From Phymorhynchus buccinoides (Eukaryota > Mollusca > Gastropoda > Neogastropoda > Raphitomidae): a stretch of 64,000 nucleotides of DNA. Location: positions 76,275,993 to 76,339,992 of the forward strand of contig CM065682.1 of the NCBI GenBank assembly GCA_017654935.2. Direction: 5' to 3'. The notes beneath the pieces were generated by a model. That model saw only the letters and a program-made list of their open reading frames with translations, ran no database searches and was not told where the DNA came from. Shown here piece by piece: positions 24,474 to 35,361 of the stretch. Position 1 is the first letter of the stretch; every line of letters starts with the position of its first letter. Both the position numbers and the translations under genes were made by a program.

Positions 24474-24857
24474 ACCATCAATTATACAAGACAAGTTTTT
24501 AGTCAAACATTGATTGGTAGCAGTAATTAAACAACGAACTAGTCATAGAAAAATAAGTTCAGAATCACAAATGTGAACCACAAAAAGAAGCAATCAATAG
24601 TTACTGAATATAATTAAAATAGGCAACTATCATTCCCTCACACTATTTTTGTTTGTTTGTGTCTGACTCTCCCATCTACCTGCTTCACCTGAAATATCAC
24701 ACACACACACCACACACACACACACCAAATACACACACACACACACACACAACCACACCCACACACACACACACCACAGGCTAGCACCAACCACCACCAA
24801 CCACCCCTTACATAGACGTTTACTGCCAGCAAGTTATCTCAATTCATAACACTATAC

Positions 24858-25614
24858 CTAGATTGGCACTTGACACGAGAGGCCGTGTGATCCCCCTTTA
24901 GCTTCTGCTGCTGCTGGTGAGACGAAGACTGTTGAGAATCGTCGAGCTTCAACAAACAGCTGGAGGAGGGCAGCGTTTGAGAATGAGAGCCTGCCGTGAA
25001 AATGTCCGGGTTGCTTCCAAAAATCTGCCGCTTTAGTCTGTACCCAAAGACAGAAGGCTTCAGGGGATCGCCTCCTGCCTTTTCTTTCTCCGCACACTGC
25101 GGTTCGGATACAGCAGGACCAGATGCCCATGCCTGGGTTCTACAAGCCTTGGCAGAGCCGGGGCGACTCACGGATCGGTCGCCCGAAACCTCATGCAGAA
25201 ATAACTTGCTGTCTTTGACTCGAGTCCTGGAGTTTCTCCTCAGAAAAGGCTTGTTGCGCTCGATGTTCAGATTCATGTTCACGTCATACACGGCCAAGTC
25301 GCTTCCCACGCACGCGACGGTTGTCTCATCGTTAGAGCGTGTCTGATGACTGGCAGTTGGGGAGGGCGCTTCCAGTCTGGCCTTTGCGCTCTGAACGTGT
25401 CGGTTTCTGAAAGTCGACGGTTGAACGCTGTTGATTCCATCCTCAGGGTTGGGTGGAGTGGGAACACTAGGGGTGTGTGAGGGAGAGTGTGAGTGTGGGC
25501 TGTCGGTGGCAGACTGCGGCCTCACTGTGGAAAACAAGCGCCCCCTGTTGTGGAAGCAGCCCGACCAAGGCCGGCCACTCGATGACGTTGGAGCTCGAGG
25601 GGGTAGATGTGACA
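24858..25614 (-). CDS. 757 nt exon of the unrecognised gene (copy B)
   Basis: Identical in protein sequence to the exon in copy A, with the same acceptor (TTTCAG) and donor (AG/GTATAG). No function recognised; see 6856 for the domain description. Confidence 0.65.
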
Positions 25615-25698
25615 CTGAAACAATTGTGTAGCACATACATACGACATAAACACAAAGTAAAGTTGGTTTTCATGTTTGTTCGGCAATAAGTAAAAACT

Positions 25699-25846
25699 CA
25701 GGGCTCCCAGGGACCCCACTAAAAATTCTAAAGGACCCTCTAAAAGAATGTGCAGGCGGTCCCAGGAATGCACTATGACCCTCTATACGTGTAAGGTGAA
25801 GGAGTCCATAGGGACCCCTTGTTTTGCAGGATGATTGGGAGCCCTG
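25699..25846. mobile_element. hAT-like MITE, copy B
   Basis: Mirror of 6628-6771, with CAGGGCTCCCA and its reverse complement at the ends. Confidence 0.65.
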
Positions 25847-27037
25847 CTATTAATGTATTAAAAAATAATAACATACACATCATCTACACAGATTCCACCT
25901 TTTTCAACTACCCACCCACATTTATTTACTTACTTTCTTACCAATTACTTTAATATAATTCCTTCCCCATATTGGCCTCTGCAACAACCATGTTTTGCTA
26001 GAGTGAATGCCTTTGGTAGATGCTTGAGTACTGACCAAACAAGGGAATAATAACTCTCGACCATTAACCCTATTTGAGGCCACTAAATGGCTGCCTTTTG
26101 CAAGAGTGAATGCCTTTTTCAGTACTGACCACAAGGGCTTTAACTCTCACTGTCAAGGGGCGTTAATAAACACTAGTTGCAGTGGTCAACAGAAAGCCTC
26201 CGTGCAAGCGCACAGACAAGAGGGGGGGGGGGAAGGGTGGGGGGGGGGGGGGGGTCGCAAGCGCACGGACAAGACGAATGGATGGATGGATAGGTTAAAT
26301 GTACATGACTTAGTAAATCCTACAAAAAGAATGATTGTTATTTTTAAACATAATCATAATCAATTATATAAAAAAATCTATGAATGAAACAAAACATGAT
26401 GTGAATTGAAAGGAGACAACAAAAAAGCATAAAAATACAACCATGTTTGGGGCGGATCAGCCAGTCATGGAAGAGGGGAGGGGGTAGCTCCAAGTGGTCA
26501 GTTGGGGTGGGGTGATGGGTCTGGTGGGATTGCCTCCCAGAAGCTGATGATAATTTGAATGTAAAATATATACAATCAAGGCTTCTCGTGAGAGAATAAC
26601 TGTAGCATGGAACTACAATTTGTCTTCCTCTTTTTCTTTCCATTTTTTGTCTGAGGGGGTGGAACCCCTGTAACCCCCCTCAAATCCATCTTTGATGCAG
26701 TACCAAGTCCATGACAGCAATGTGTAGTGAAGGGGCTGAGACTATTAACTCTTTCGTTTCCTTGTGTCCTTTCTGTTTTTTGTTTTTTTTGTTTTTTTGC
26801 CGTTTTATAAATTTTGGGGGGGCAGAGAGATACGTCTGCCCCCCCTCCTCAAAGCCGGGGGGGGGGGGGGGCAGCGGCCCCCCCCCCCTCCTACTCCATT
26901 GAATGATGGGACGTTATATTAATATATAGGCCGCGAGGCCTAGGCTTAAGAAGCCTGTCCCTACTAGTACTACTACTACTACCAGAGAGCTTATTTACAC
27001 TGTCTCTGCTACTATTACTACAAACAGAGAGATGAGA

Positions 27038-27537
27038 NNNNNNNNNNNNNNNNNNNNNNNNNNNNNNNNNNNNNNNNNNNNNNNNNNNNNNNNNNNNNNN
27101 NNNNNNNNNNNNNNNNNNNNNNNNNNNNNNNNNNNNNNNNNNNNNNNNNNNNNNNNNNNNNNNNNNNNNNNNNNNNNNNNNNNNNNNNNNNNNNNNNNNN
27201 NNNNNNNNNNNNNNNNNNNNNNNNNNNNNNNNNNNNNNNNNNNNNNNNNNNNNNNNNNNNNNNNNNNNNNNNNNNNNNNNNNNNNNNNNNNNNNNNNNNN
27301 NNNNNNNNNNNNNNNNNNNNNNNNNNNNNNNNNNNNNNNNNNNNNNNNNNNNNNNNNNNNNNNNNNNNNNNNNNNNNNNNNNNNNNNNNNNNNNNNNNNN
27401 NNNNNNNNNNNNNNNNNNNNNNNNNNNNNNNNNNNNNNNNNNNNNNNNNNNNNNNNNNNNNNNNNNNNNNNNNNNNNNNNNNNNNNNNNNNNNNNNNNNN
27501 NNNNNNNNNNNNNNNNNNNNNNNNNNNNNNNNNNNNN
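27038..27537. other. Scaffold gap of 500 N
   Basis: Exactly 500 N. A round number indicates a placeholder gap joining two contigs and not a measured distance. Orientation and order across it are therefore scaffolding inferences. Confidence 0.98.
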
Positions 27538-27782
27538 TGTTGAGCTCGTTTCCATTCGTTTATGTTCCTGCTATATTGATTTACAATCAAAATTCGTTAA
27601 AACAAAAACACCGTATATGTGTGGCGTCATCATTGACGATTTCACATATGAAACTTGATCTGCTTTTTTCATAGTCTGTTTATTTATGATTCATTATTAT
27701 CACTCGTCTCCTCAAATCACGTTGTTATTTTTATTTTTTATTCCATTCAATATGATCAATTTATGTCATTTTCTGAACATTG
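27538..27782. other. No feature recognised
   Basis: Short AT-rich stretch at the contig start; I see no gene or repeat in it. Confidence 0.5.
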
Positions 27783-27960
27783 CAGAGCCGGATCTAGGGG
27801 GGGATGGGGGTCCTGGTTTCCGACCCCCCCCCCCCCCCCCCCCCCTCTCAGCCCTAAGCATATACCTTATGCAAGGATGCAAAGTAAGAAAATGGCTCGA
27901 TTATTGCCTTAATAATCACAAAATTGCAAAAATTTCCGGGGGCTTCGACCCCCCCTCAGC

Positions 27961-27991
<31 letters not shown>

Positions 27992-28085
27992 AGAACATTG
28001 CCCCTTAACCTGGAACCTATGCAGCTCCCTGGACCCCCTGGCGGAACCCCCCCCCCCCCCTTACGAATCACTTGGTCCGGCTCTG
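27783..28085. mobile_element. MITE with CAGAGCCGGA termini and poly-C tracts
   Basis: CAGAGCCGGA at the left is mirrored by TCCGGCTCTG at the right. The inside is rich in poly-C/poly-G (27826-27845, 27960-27989, 28049-28060). hAT-like by its terminus; no clear target duplication seen. Confidence 0.6.
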
Positions 28086-28269
28086 ATTTGACTTCTCAAA
28101 ATTGCAAATGTCCTATTGCCGGTCTTGACCCCTGACAGGACAATTGTCCTGTTGTGTCACTGTGGAGGTGGAGGCTGTGTCCTGTTGTTGTGTTTTTGTA
28201 AGAAAGCGGACAGCAAAGAATCTTAGCTTTCTCTCTTGCCTCGTGTTTGATCAAAGACGTGTAGGGGAG

Positions 28270-28442
<173 letters not shown>

Positions 28443-28600
28443 CCCCCCCCAACATTTCTATCCATGGCCACCACTCCACTCACACGCCATCCCAAAGAGC
28501 ACTGTACTTGTTTTCGTGTCATGCTTAGAACATCTCAGCAGCTACGTCCATTCAGATAAGACGTTTCAGTTCCAACTGATAGAAAACACTGTCCTGCATG

Positions 28601-28830
28601 ATAGAAGAAGAAGAAGAAGAAGAAGAAGAAGAAGAAGAAGAAGAAGAAGAAGAAAGAAGAAGAAGAAGACGAAGAAGAAGAAAAAGAACGAAGGAGCGGA
28701 GGAAGAGAAAGAAGTAGAAGAGGAGGAGGAGGAGGAGAAGAAGAAGAAGAAGAAGAAGAAGAAGAAGAAAAAGAAGAAGAAGGAGGAGGAGAAGAGGAAG
28801 AGAAGAAGTAGAAGAGGAGGAGGAGTGGAG
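28601..28830. repeat. (GAA)n and related purine tract
   Basis: About 230 bp of AGA/GAA/GGA triplets on the plus strand with no pyrimidine except rare T and C. Such tracts can form triplexes. It directly abuts a duplicated unit whose own sequence is invaded by GAA triplets (28833-29062). Confidence 0.9.
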
Positions 28831-28832
28831 GA

Positions 28833-29062
28833 CGGCACTTTGAGGCTCCTTACTTGCAGACTAAGACACCAACGTCTGTGCTGAAGAAGCCGAGAAGAAC
28901 GACTTCTCTTTGCTCAAAGAAGAAGTCCTTCATGGGTTTAAGGTGAAGAAGAAGAACAACACACGGGGAGAACAACAAGAAGAAACGGAAGAACAAGAAG
29001 TAATGGTGCGATTGAAGAAATAATGAAGCTTGGAGTCAAAGAAGAAGACTAAGAATAGAAGT
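28833..29062 (+). repeat. GAA-altered copy of a ~225 bp duplicated unit
   Basis: Matches 29110-29338 in order (GGCACTTTGAGG, ACTTGCAGACTAAGAC, CGACTTCTCTTTGCTCAAAG, TCCTTCATGGGTT, ACACACGGGG, TAATGGTGCGATTG, GCTTGGAGTCAAA). Between these blocks about six short segments are replaced by GAA/AAG triplets of nearly the same length. Confidence 0.75.
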
Positions 29063-29109
29063 AGACGACAAAGACCCCCAGGAACAGACGGTCCCTTGGC
29101 ATGCAGACC

Positions 29110-29338
29110 TACACGGCACTTTGAGGATCCTTACTTGCAGACTAAGACGCCAATGTCTGTGCTGGGGTTTGCCGAGACAAACGACTTCTCTTTGCTCAAA
29201 GCGCAGTCCTTCATGGGTTGAATCTGCTCCTTGACACACGGGGAATCCACATCTGAAACGGAGCAAATCTGTAATGGTGCGATTGTAAATAATGGCTTGG
29301 AGTCAAAACGGACTATCTTTAGATAGTCCATTGACATA
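29110..29338 (+). repeat. Unaltered copy of the duplicated unit
   Basis: Ordinary mixed sequence corresponding to 28833-29062. A frame with ETNDFSLLKAQSFMG crosses it, but I recognise no protein. Its end, GGCTTGGAGTCAAAACGGAC followed by TAGATAGTCCATT, occurs again at 29591. Confidence 0.7.
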
Positions 29339-29474
29339 TTATTGAACTTATTACAAAAACTAATAACTTGTGTAAAAAAAACACTGTGAAATATAAAAAG
29401 TGTGTGTGTGTTTGTATATTTCTGCAGTCATTGCTTGATACAAGGTATAAGTGTGCATGTGTCTGTGGTCTCCC

Positions 29475-29479
<5 letters not shown>

Positions 29480-29552
<73 letters not shown>

Positions 29553-29626
29553 ACATTACATTACATTCATTATGTACTTATATAATACGATGGCTTGGAG
29601 TCAAAACGGACTAGCTTTAGATAGTC

Positions 29627-29686
<60 letters not shown>
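29480..29686. repeat. (GT)n and (CA)n pair in inverted arrangement
   Basis: A GT tract (29480-29549) and a CA tract (29632-29685) flank about 80 bp, so they are complementary and can pair. Confidence 0.85.
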
Positions 29687-29691
<5 letters not shown>

Positions 29692-29758
29692 AAGGGAGAC
29701 CAAGAGGGATGCAAGCAAAATTCTCCCAGGCATAATTAACTTCCTGTATATTGGTAAA

Positions 29759-31115
29759 AGGCTCCAAAAAAACCAAACCAGCACTCAAGTAAATTAGAAA
29801 TGATAACAATCTTAAGTAAAAGTTTTTTGTTTTTTTAAGAACATAATCAAACACCAAGTTATTTTAACTGGTTTTGATTTTAAATGTTCGCATCAAAGAC
29901 ATGGGGACAGGAAAGTTTCCTAGAATTCTATTATCATTGCATTTCAGATGCTCTAACTTTTGAGTCCCGTAGGCTGGGGGAACACAGCAGTATACTGATT
30001 TTTTTTCATACCTATGTCCCTTTGGATACTATTTGTCCCTTTGGATACTATTTCAGTTGCCGGCCCCCTCTGGTCGTGTCGCTTATTTTATCATATTTTA
30101 AATTTTGGAACATTCATATGTTCACACTTTTACTTAAGATTTTTATCATTTCTAATTTACTTGAGTGCTGGTTTGGTTTTTTGGAGCCTTTTACCAATAT
30201 ACAGGAAGAGACATTCCATTTGTGGAACAATCTTCTTGTTGAGGGGAGAGTAGTTCCACCTTGGTAGGTTAAGACGTACTTGTAGCGGTGCCATACACCT
30301 ATCTGTATTAATAAAAAAAATCGGGACTTTGCTGGTTTCGTACTGCCTCCGGGCATTGCCTCCAGTATTGTTCCCACCATATTTGTATTTACAAATGTCC
30401 CATATGTGTCTGATTCAGACCAAGAGGACGTAAAACATCATTTTCGTGGTGGGTAGGTTAAGACGCATTTATTTCAAAAATGTGGCGGTACCATAGCCGA
30501 TGAGGTTTAACCGAGGCGAGGTTACTGCTACACTTATCTGTATTGTTAAAAAAATCGGGACTTTACTGGTGTTGCACTGCCTCCGGGCATTGCCTCCCAG
30601 TATTGTTCCCACCATCTTTGTATCTACAAATGTCCCATATGTGTCTGTTCCAGACCGAGAGGACGTAGAACACCATTTTTCGTTCGTTGGTTGGTAGGTT
30701 AAGACCCCAAGACCCCATCCAGTGCCGAGCTGATGAGACTCCCTAGAGTCGAAACAGCTGTCCTCGGCTTGGGTTCTGCCATTGCCTCCCTAATAAGGAG
30801 GAAAAACTAAGCTAGCACTTTTTTTTCTTCTTTTTTTTTTGAACATAATCAAACACCAAGTTATTTTAACTGGTTTTGATTTTAAATGTTCGCATCAAAG
30901 ACATAGGGACAGGAAAGTTTTCTAGAATTCTATTTGGTAGGTATGAAAAATTTCAGATTACTGCTGGCACCGTTCCTCCAGCCTACAGGACTCAAAAGTT
31001 AGAGCATTTGAAATGCAATAATAGGAAAATTGTTTAAAACCTTTTTGTCCCTATGTCTTTGAAACGAACATTAAAACCAAAAACCAATTATATGCTAACT
31101 TGGTACTTTGATCTA
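29759..31115 (+). repeat. Nested dispersed repeats left of the Tc1 element
   Basis: The block CAAACACCAAGTTATTTTAA to GGACAGGAAAG occurs twice (29838-29912 and 30848-30922). TTTTACCAATATACAGGAAG to GGTAGGTTAAGAC occurs at 30188 and again at 32788, beyond the Tc1 element. Two family D copies (30288-30450, 30492-30690, minus strand) lie between. Lacks coding potential that I can recognise. Confidence 0.65.
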
Positions 31116-32763
31116 AGCTATCCACAAAAAGTTAAGGATCACTTGAAAACTAATGCGCATAAACGTTTCCTGTTAAATAAGAAAGCCAAATTGCGTTGAA
31201 TTCTTGGCCAGCATTTAATTGGGCGCTTTAGTGATAGTGATAAACAATTGCCTTCAATCTCGAGCAATCGTTTGGTCTGTACATTTGATCAAAGTGGGTA
31301 CGTATCGAAATTTGATTTTTTGGATCATTGAAATCACAAGACAAGCATTCTGATGGAAAAGTTCAGTTATGCGTGTATCAAGCATGGCTGTTTGGCACTC
31401 GACGCAGCGCTGTCCTCATTGAGTTGACCAGGGTGGAAGACATCCACCAGTGGAAGGCCTGCCACTCAGCCTCCAGACGAAAATAGAGGTGCTGGGCATC
31501 CCTGGGAGGGCTGTGGTTGCTTCTCACTTTGCGATGTTCTCATCCCAGAGGTTGGCAATCGGGTTGACTTCGGGACTGCATGCTGGTCACTCCATTCTGT
31601 TGACTCCAGACTGCTGCAGGAAGTCGTTGACCACCCTTGCCATGTGGGGGCGAGCGTGGTCGATCCTGGAAGACAACCGGCGGTCCCATCTGCTCAGTGT
31701 AGGCACAGCCAGCGGTCGAAGGATCTCTTCCCGCATATTCGGAGGCCAGTCAGGTTACCCTGTACATGATACAAGGGTGTTCTGTGGTGAAGGCTGAAGG
31801 CCCCCCAGACCATTACAGAACCTCCACCAAAGGCCACCTTTTCTTGGACAGTGGCTTCAATAAAGCGTTCCCCTGGGCGCCTCCGCGACCCTCAGTCGTC
31901 ACGTCGTTGTGGTTCAGGGTGAAGCGTGATTCATCACTGAACAGGACCTGGGACCACGCTTGACGTGAACCACCTCACGTGACGTCTGCAGAAGGCGCGG
32001 CGTGCTGCCCTATGGGCTGGAGTTAAGCGTGGCCGCCAGCTGGGCGACGAGAACGGAGGTTGGCCCATGGTGGCGGTTCCGTATGGTCTGGGCTGGCTTG
32101 ATGTTGATGTTAGTAGCCACCCTCAGCATGCCTTCGTAATGATGCTGGAAGAGGCTGTCCTTGTCCGCAGGGCTTGTCGTTCACTGAGACGATCTTCACC
32201 GCCGGTTGTCTTCCAGGATGACAACGATCTGCGTCTTTCATGGACCCTCCCAGTGGCTGTGAAGCGTTGAATCAGTCTGGACAATGACCGAGATGGACAC
32301 CTGCAGTCGCCTGGCCACAACTCGCTTGGGAACACTGGGATCTTGGAACCAAAGCAACAGCTCGTCCCCTATCCCAGGGACTCGCTCACCTCTACCAGAT
32401 CGTGGAGGCATTGTCAAATCAGGCCTAATACTGGTGGTATGTCTTCTTATAAAGCCAAGCATGAGACAGCATCTCACACATAAACAGCCAGTGCTTGCAC
32501 GTGCATTAATGAACTTTTGGGATCATCAGAATGCCCAATCTGTTCATTTCAACGACTTTGGGAAATCCTTTTTCGCACGTACCCGCTTTGATCTTTTGCT
32601 GACCAAACGATTGCTCGAAAATCAAGGCAATTGTTATCGTTAACACTAAATCATTGAATTACAGTTGAACAAGAATTCAACGCATTGGCTTGACTTAACA
32701 GGAGCGAACGGAGTTTATTGCACCTGTTTTCTGCAAGTGATCCTTAACTTTTTGTGGATAGCT
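31116..32763 (-). mobile_element. Tc1/mariner element with a decayed transposase
   Basis: A 1648 bp unit with ~30 bp inverted repeats (AGCTATCCACAAAAAGTTAA at each end) flanked by TA (31114-31115, 32764-32765). The minus strand encodes a Tc1-like transposase in pieces: an N-terminal helix-turn-helix region (DPSVPKRVVARRLQVS, about 32280-32360) and a C-terminal catalytic part near 31535-31670 (DHARPHMARVVNDFLQQSG, MEWPACSPEVNPI). Stops and frameshifts lie between, so no product is expected. Length, ends and target duplication are canonical for the family. The interrupted host repeat can be recognised from the related sequence at 32991-33030. Confidence 0.88.
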
Positions 32764-33075
32764 TATGTTCTAAAAAACATAAACCTTTTACCAATATACA
32801 GGAAGAGACATTCCATTTGTGGAACAATCTTCTTGTTGAGGGGAGAGTAGTTCCACCTTGGTAGGTTAAGACCACATCCAGTGCCGAGCTGATGAGACTC
32901 CCTAGAGTCGAAACAGCTGTCCTCAGCTGGGTTCTGCCATTGCCTCCCTAATAAGGAGGAGAAACTAAGCTAGCACTCTTTATGTTTTTTAGAACATAGA
33001 TCAAAGTACCAAGTTAGCATATAACTGGTTTTTGGTTTTAATGTTCGTTTCAAAGACATAGGGACAAAAGGGTTT
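32764..33075 (+). repeat. Dispersed repeats right of the Tc1 element
   Basis: Continues the host repeat interrupted at 31115. It contains second copies of the 30188-30270 and 30700-30830 blocks, and an inverted version of the flank CCAAGTTAGCATATAACTGG at 33009. Confidence 0.6.
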
Positions 33076-33185
33076 CAACAATTTTCACATTTTTCCTATA
33101 TATATAAATTGTGCTGATTTACTTTTTTACTTTTTCTCCCAATCGGGGAGGGACAGTGCCTTATAGATAGATAGATAGAGATAGA

Positions 33186-33318
33186 AAGGCCTATCCTTAC
33201 CTCCTAAAATTAAGAAAATAGGGTCTTTGGATAACATGTCCTGATTTGATGCCTTTTAGTGATATGGGTATTAAACCATTGTGGTGCTAAAATGCGACAT
33301 TGGCGGTGAAAGGGTTAA
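33186..33318. mobile_element. Partial piggyBac-like MITE (3' end)
   Basis: Shares GGGTCTTTGGATAACA, GATTTGATGCCTTTTAGTGA and the terminus GGCGGTGAAAGGGTTAA with the intact copy at 43379. The left end is missing. Confidence 0.6.
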
Positions 33319-33539
33319 ATGCAACAGCCACGTCAGGCTAGGTCCGACGATGCAATCACTCGCTCTTTCGCAAGAGCGTTCATCCATTCTCACAGCGTGA
33401 CAAGAGCTACCAGGTGCGTGCGACGAGAGGAAGCATCGTCGGACAGGGACCTTTCCAGATCCGTGTTTCGCAACTTCTGCTTGGTTCGATTACATTCCAA
33501 GACAAAAAACATGAATCACATTATACTACCAGATACGTT

Positions 33540-33975
33540 GAAGCCACTTGTAAATAGGAATTCTTCGGAAATAATTAAGGGAAGTAATTTGATGGTGTGT
33601 GGGAGTGATATTGCCTAATTCAATCGGTCAAACAGTGGAAAGTCACTCTACGGTAGTCTACCATCAGCTGTCGTAGCCTATCGACTCATGTGTTTGAGCA
33701 GACATACAGTACTTAGAACACCTCGTGCGTCATTCTAAAAACAATTATGTCATTCATATTTTTACGTCACAGTTTGCAAGTTCCATCAGTTTGTGGCCAC
33801 TGGCCACCCCTCATTTTTCTTTTTAAATGTTTGCAAGTCGCTGACTCGCATCCTGCGGTTTCAAGCTTCGACGCCATTGTTGCATTGTTGCTATGGTATT
33901 TGACCGAGTAATGGAGGTAAATAACTCTAATTTTCACGGTGCTCTCTCCTTGGGTTTTTTCCAAAAATCGTCTAT
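33540..33975 (-). repeat. Dispersed repeat R1
   Basis: About 430 bp shared with 43650-44056 and with 55600-56757, ending on the minus strand with AATAGACGATTTTTGG. It contains GAGTCAGCGACTTGCAAA and GCAACAATGCAACAATGGCG. No frame recognised. Confidence 0.65.
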
Positions 33976-34109
33976 TGGGTCAAAAGAAAAAGAAGACACC
34001 ATTTAAAAACAAATTTTAAAAAAGGGTGAGAAGACTGGAAGGAGAAGGAGGAAGGGACGGGGAAAGGTGGAAAAAAGACAAGGAGAAATAAACAGTTGTT
34101 GGTACGAAC

Positions 34110-34255
34110 TGTGGATGTTGTCACACAGGTAGTCAATGCCGTGTTTGACTTTGGCGGGGTCGGACAGAATATTGGGGTCCTTGCCAAGACGTTTCATGCA
34201 ATCCCGGTCCACGTTTAGCGCACAGCGCAGCCCTTGAGCGAAGCCACGCCTGTTT
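34110..34255 (-). CDS. Second exon of a Cys-rich, possibly secreted protein
   Basis: The exon follows the acceptor TAATGTGCAG (34256-34265 on the minus strand) and encodes NRRGFAQGLRCALNVDRDCM, KRLGKDPNILSDP and HGIDYLCDNIHS. Its phase fits the donor of the exon at 35084-35361 exactly: CA joins A to give Gln. The spaced Cys residues (RC, DC, LC) with those of the upstream exon suggest an extracellular helical Cys-rich protein such as the 27 kDa haemolymph glycoprotein (DUF1397) type, but that family call is tentative. The 3' border is uncertain, because the GT at 34108-34109 is a weak donor. No later exon was found before the window turns to repeats. Confidence 0.5.
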
Positions 34256-34305
34256 CTGCACATTAGACAACACGACAGTAGGTAAACTACGTGATGGTAG
34301 TTGTA

Positions 34306-34487
34306 CAGTGGAATCTCTTAAACATGACCTTGAAACATCGGCCAAAATTGACAGGGCTTATTAGGGAGGTAGTCGCTCGGTAGTCTACTAATACGACCTA
34401 GTGGGGGGGGGGGGGGGAGCGAACAATTTTTGGGTCGCTCTTAGAGGGAGTCTTAAGAGGGAAGGTCTTAATAGGGAGGTTCCATTG
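34306..34487. mobile_element. Diverged pogo/Tigger-like MITE
   Basis: Termini CAGTGGAATCTC and the mirrored TTCCATTG, with TA on both sides (34304-34305, 34488-34489). It lies in the intron of the Cys-rich gene. Contains a G14 run near 34404. Confidence 0.65.
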
Positions 34488-34489
34488 TA

Positions 34490-34902
34490 ATAAACACAGC
34501 TTCTATTACAGCACTTTTCAATGGCTGACTATCATTTAAAAATGCTTAATATACACGTTAAACAAACTCACTAAAACACTTTGACACACAAGTGCTAAAA
34601 CTTTGATTTGAGATAAATTTTCATTAAAAAGGCTAACAAAATTGTCAATGGAAGTTTACATGGAAGGGGAGACGCGTTTTGTTTTGTTATCGACATCTAG
34701 TTTTCCAGGTTTTTCCTTAAATTTAAAATCCGTTTTACTTTAAAATGTTCAGCAGGGCAATATTCGATATGAATTTTTTTTAAATATTAGTTTGAGAAAT
34801 GTAAATGTACAATTCCAGCAAAGAAATTGAGCTTAAATAATAAAGGTACTGAAGAAGAAACAGTCTTCAAGACCATGACTGGAAAAGAAAAAGTTATCTA
34901 CC
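34490..34902. other. Intron sequence, no feature recognised
   Basis: AT-rich unique sequence between the two minus-strand exons. Confidence 0.5.
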
Positions 34903-35020
34903 GTATTTTTCGGACTATAAGGCGCACCTGATTATAAGGCGCGCCTCGAACGTTATGCAAAATTCATACTACATTTTCTGACTACATTATTAGTCTTATT
35001 ATAAGGCGCAGGGGTCTCAG
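34903..35020. mobile_element. Partial MITE with ACCGTATTTTTCGGACTA terminus
   Basis: ACCGTATTTTTCGGACTATA is followed by repeated TTATAAGGCGC words. The end resembles the 44 bp satellite unit at 63138 (ATGGACTATAAGCCGC) and a decayed copy at 8431. Confidence 0.5.
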
Positions 35021-35083
35021 TCGGGGAGGGGTGGGTGGGGACAAAATGTCACCGTGTTGTCCGAAAACTACGGAACTACTTAC

Positions 35084-35361
35084 TGACAAGTAGCCGCGTG
35101 GTCGTTGTGGATAAAGTCATGAATCTTGCCCATATTGGAATCCACCTCCACGCCATGTTTCCTGAAGCAGTGGGTCTGGGCATTCTTTATGGACACCATA
35201 CTGGTACAGTCCACCGCAGAACCCAGGCTACAGCAGCAGCACGCCAGAATCCCTGTGGTTGGTGCGACAAGAAGAATTTTAAAGGGCCACCCTGACGGGT
35301 GAGTTTGTTGTAAGAAACACGTCCAGATCACCAGGAAGATCACAGAAATTACAACATTCAC
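35084..35361 (-). CDS. First visible exon of a Cys-rich, possibly secreted protein
   Basis: Reads from a possible start (MNVVISVIFLVIWTCFLQ) through a second hydrophobic stretch (KILLVAPTTGILACCCCSLG) to AVDCTSMVSIKNAQTHCF and HNDHAATC, ending at a strong donor, CA/GTAAGT (35084/35083). The acceptor at 34256 continues the frame. The first hydrophobic segment looks like a signal peptide, but a second one follows, so the true start or an extra splice site is uncertain. The first ~85 nt belong to a repeated block that also occurs at 40855 (-) and 41215 (+). Function unknown; secretion is inferred from hydrophobicity and Cys spacing. Confidence 0.5.

Larger units (their letters stand above)
16378..27037 (-). 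repeat. Right arm of the palindrome (copy B)
   Basis: Reverse complement of 5460-16069. Amino acids of the 757 nt exon are identical to copy A. Differences are mostly small indels in dinucleotide and homopolymer tracts, for example interruptions such as CACACCACAC at 24280, 24420 and 24710 that neither A nor C has. The arm ends at a scaffold gap. Confidence 0.9.

Noticed and set aside
26995..27658. Frames of about 190-208 residues across 27038-27537
   Set aside because: They run through the 500 N gap and have no sequence content.
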